Both the position numbers and the translations under genes were made by a program. DNA of 64,000 bases from Ustulina deusta (Eukaryota > Ascomycota > Sordariomycetes > Xylariales > Xylariaceae). The stretch is taken from positions 434,001 to 498,000 of the forward strand of contig JAJNNX010000004.1 in NCBI GenBank assembly GCA_023159155.1, written 5' to 3'. Shown here in pieces: positions 62,021 through 64,000 of this stretch (within the stretch, counting starts at the first letter, position 1; the number at the start of each line of letters is the position of its first letter). Under the pieces are notes generated by a model. That model ran no database searches. It saw nothing but the letters and a program-made list of their open reading frames with translations, and was not told the DNA's origin.

Positions 62021-64000
62021 TGTGGCTCTCAAATACTGCCGTGGTGACTGGGAATGGACATGAAGTCGGTACTTGGGAAAAGGGGGTGACTAGGAGTTAA
62101 TATTGCGATTTGTGCTCACGCGCCTGCAAGGGGTGGTTGGTGTTTTATGTGTATTATTAGTCAGATGGGGGACTGGCGAGGATCAGCATGCGAATATGTT
62201 TAGATACCTATGTACGAACAAAACCTACGACGACCTTATGAAGCCTGCTTTCCTGTTTTCGTGTTCATCACGTAATGTCAATTTTATTCTAACGTATACC
62301 CTCCAATAGGCTAAGCGAGACTAAAAGTTAAACACCCTGCTCATCAATAGGAAGAACACGAGAGGAGATAGGATAGAGAGAAAAAGCCGAAGTAAGAAAA
62401 TAGGCTTTGAAAGAGTGATATCCAATTCGGCTGTCTCCAATCACGACCAAGAAAGAGAGAGGTAGCAGAGGCACTTGTGTACTGAAGAAGAAAACGACCA
62501 AGAAGATGAATCAATAACAATACAGTTACAGGGCAAAAAACAAAAACAAAAGAAAAATGAATCCCCCCCCCCCCCTTCTCATGTCCAATCCCAACTCGAT
62601 AATATTACCCCGATGCTAGAACCGAACGCACCAATTCTGCGCTAGGTCTCAATTTCTATATGCAAGAGCCTCACAACGTCCATGGAGTTCGGTCTTGGGT
62701 AGATCGGCCAACCCGTAAACGCGTTTTTAATCCCGAGAAGGGGCTTCTCCGACTACGTTATCAAAGACCCTCCACCTCTAGGCTGTCTTGAGGAGGTACC
62801 ATGGCTTTCTTTTATATAGTCGTCGGCGGCCCCGGACGTATTTCTTCTTTTGCCTTTTTTTTGGGGGGGGGGGGGGGGGGGGAGAGGTCGGGGTTATAGA
62901 TAGAGGTCTTGTTTTTGTTGGAGTAACATGGCTGAAGTGGAGGATGAGAGGGGGGGTTCAAGTGGATTAAACTGCTTGTTACTGTAGATAGGCGCCGATT
63001 ATTGCTACTCCGTTTACCTGCCTATAGAAGTGTGGTTTGGTTGCCTCTCTCGACTTGAGCGGTTCGGGCGTTATTGGCGGCTTAAAGTAGTCTGCTGGAC
63101 CGGCGCTATTACCTCAACCTACTACCCCGTGAGGACGAATATCTTATTTGCTCTGTGGCTTTAAAGTGTTGATGTCGGAGCATCACGGTTCATTAGATTG
63201 GGTTATGGTTTACTAATTTTCCTTTGGCCTTGACTTCTACCCGTAAGGTACCTACGTAGGCCCTCGCAATATATCATCGGGAGAGCCAATAGGGGTCAGT
63301 GTGGTGTATGCAGTTAGCTGTGTATCATATTGGCTGCTCCAGCTGTACATATATATATCTATTGGGCTTGCTTGCGGCATATTCGCTACCTCGCGTTGGT
63401 CGCGGAGCAAAAAATACGTTGTGTCATAGATACTCTTATATAATTTATATCAACTAGCGACCTATCTTGTTCTCGTTCTCTGCCTAGGTGTATCCCTGAT
63501 ACCAAGACCAGCATTACCCTCGTTGTGAATACATCATTTAGATCACCCAAAGTACCTCAGCATGTAGATAGTCCAGTTCTTCATCATAATTTACCTTGGG
63601 TAAGTTGTTTTTAACAACCTTATAGGCATATATGAATATCTCACTGAGATCTGTTTAGAGTAGGTAGATACATGTGTCTAGCTAAAAGATAGTAACTAAC
63701 AAAGCGGGTTACAAAACACACGCAAGCTCCTACGTATGCTGTCCGGAAATTATTACACCCATTATTCGTGGAGAAGGGTTGTCTATAACGTCATCCTCAC
63801 GTCCGTGACAAATTAAAAGGCTTATCCACGTTGGCCTAACCGGCGGTCTGTCAATTAAAGTCTGGCGTCCGTATGGGACAAAACGGGATTACATGATAGG
63901 CAGTAGCTTAGCGTATGTACGCCACATGGACACCGTGCACACAATATTACTTACATAACTAATGCACATCATACCTACATGCGGGAAGAGAGCCTTGGGC
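62021..64000. other. Gene-free right end of the window
   Basis: No coding frame or RNA gene was recognised. It contains the 3' region of MOB3, a C run at about 62,563-62,575, and at about 62,853-62,882 a T run followed by about 20 consecutive G, and then ordinary sequence with a few GGTACCTACGTAGG motifs (about 63,247). Confidence 0.45.

Overview
The window reads as nuclear DNA of a filamentous ascomycete (Pezizomycotina, most likely a Sordariomycete). The support is short spliceosomal introns of about 50-70 bp with GTAAGT/GTATGT-type donors and CTAAC/CTGAC-like branch sites, heavily TA-biased repeats typical of repeat-induced point mutation (RIP), and genes such as a Mob3-type MOB protein, a fungal INCENP/Sli15 and CCR4-NOT subunit NOT2. 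No species can be named from sequence alone.

Region 1 (1 to about 23,790) is a gene-free, extremely AT-rich block of nested RIP-mutated transposons. Seven LTR copies of 227-241 bp (four marking two complete elements of about 5.9 kb, the rest belonging to truncated copies in both orientations) belong to one LTR retrotransposon family. Both complete copies are flanked by perfect 5-bp duplications. Copy A sits inside an older degraded element whose halves lie on either side. A partly RIP-spared island with microsatellites occupies about 12,900-14,228.

Region 2 (about 23,800-42,900) is a mixed accessory zone. A haem aldoxime dehydratase gene lies just inside the AT-rich border. It is followed by a 1,926-bp RIP-degraded Fot1/pogo-type DNA transposon (44-bp terminal inverted repeats, TA duplication), a decayed J-domain gene lacking HPD, a multi-exon RBR ubiquitin ligase gene, a frameshifted protein-kinase-like pseudogene, a 251-bp mariner-type MITE and a dispersed LTR-like repeat seen at four places. 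The rest of this zone shows little coding potential.

Region 3 (about 42,950-62,020) is conserved core genome. On the minus strand lie a J-domain protein, INCENP (chromosomal passenger complex), NOT2 (mRNA deadenylation complex), a Cys/His-repeat orphan and a CobW/ZNG1-type GTPase. A short divergent promoter then leads to a plus-strand MOB3/phocein gene (STRIPAK). Three of these have oddities: a candidate alternative first exon inside a 731-bp NOT2 intron, a one-base frameshift in the conserved core of the CobW-type GTPase, and an in-frame TAG between the two parts of the MOB3 reading frame. The last 2 kb (62,021-64,000) shows no gene. These genes serve separate housekeeping functions and do not form a cluster; no complete multi-gene novel system is visible.
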